The position numbers and the translations under genes were made by a program. Below, in pieces: positions 22,830-22,877 of a stretch of DNA of 22,877 bases (its first letter is position 1; every line of letters starts with the position of its first letter). This stretch comes from a virus, in the IMG/VR virus record IMGVR_UViG_3300023435_000101, positions 1 through 22,877 of that record. The stretch is one strand, 5' to 3'. The notes beneath the pieces are model-generated. The model made no database searches. It saw nothing but the letters and a program-made list of their open reading frames with translations, and was not told where the DNA came from.

Positions 22830-22877
22830 GGTGAGGCTAGACAAAAGGTGTCTCTACTACATCGGCGTAGCTACACG

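Noticed and set aside
22831-22877. tRNA-like 5' half (7-base arm, TA, GAC-AAAAGGT-GTC D-arm pattern) at the window end
   Set aside because: The anticodon arm has a mismatch and lacks U33, and the T-arm lies beyond the window, so a tRNA cannot be supported.
1-22877. CRISPR array, insertion sequence, integrase or attachment site
   Set aside because: No regularly spaced repeats, transposase motifs, terminal inverted repeats or recombinase genes were seen on either strand.

Overview
This window is most of the virion-structure and packaging module of a tailed bacteriophage. It looks podovirus-like (short tail): there are terminase, portal, scaffold, capsid, head-tail connector, beta-propeller, fibre and two ejection-type proteins, and no tape measure, tail tube or sheath. 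About 27 genes are packed on the + strand up to 22302. Two or three small genes follow on the - strand. The DNA is AT-rich. Nearly every start codon lacks a Shine-Dalgarno sequence and sits instead in a TAATATG/TATATG context. TGA is used as a stop only once. These traits point to a host with weak Shine-Dalgarno dependence. C-terminal cysteine tails on two exported proteins remind me of Patescibacteria (CPR) surface proteins, but Bacteroidota or another host cannot be excluded.

Layout. 1-805: structured leader and four small unknown genes (a one-helix membrane peptide, a zinc-ribbon, a coiled-coil protein and a basic protein). 807-5816: small and large terminase, portal, a small helical protein and an acidic scaffold. 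5836-7990: major capsid gene split by a group I intron (about 6133-7081) that carries an HNH homing endonuclease with its own promoter. 8016-13403: membrane-anchored T-G-D repeat protein, beta-rich protein, long coiled coil, NPATEDKQD-type protein, beta-helix protein, small charged protein, and a signal-peptide protein with a LysM-like motif and two jelly-roll-like regions. 13405-14777: probable lysis cassette (membrane/coiled-coil protein, papain-like peptidase, holin-like protein). 14778-14944: structured non-coding stretch. 14945-18733: connector, beta-propeller stopper and fibre. 18800-22302: two probable ejection proteins, the second with a lytic transglycosylase domain. 22395-22423: strong terminator. 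22422-22773 on the - strand: two small genes behind a predicted H-type pseudoknot leader.

How it works together. The terminase pumps DNA through the portal into a shell built on the scaffold. The connector and beta-propeller close the neck. Fibres and the beta-helix protein contact the host. The ejection proteins open the envelope for DNA entry, and the lysis cassette releases progeny. Making capsid protein requires RNA splicing. The most unusual points are the intron, the exported LysM/T-G-D proteins inside a virion operon, recurring hairpin leaders, the TAA-T-ATG gene junctions, and the pseudoknot upstream of the opposing genes. All functions are inferred from sequence patterns read by eye.
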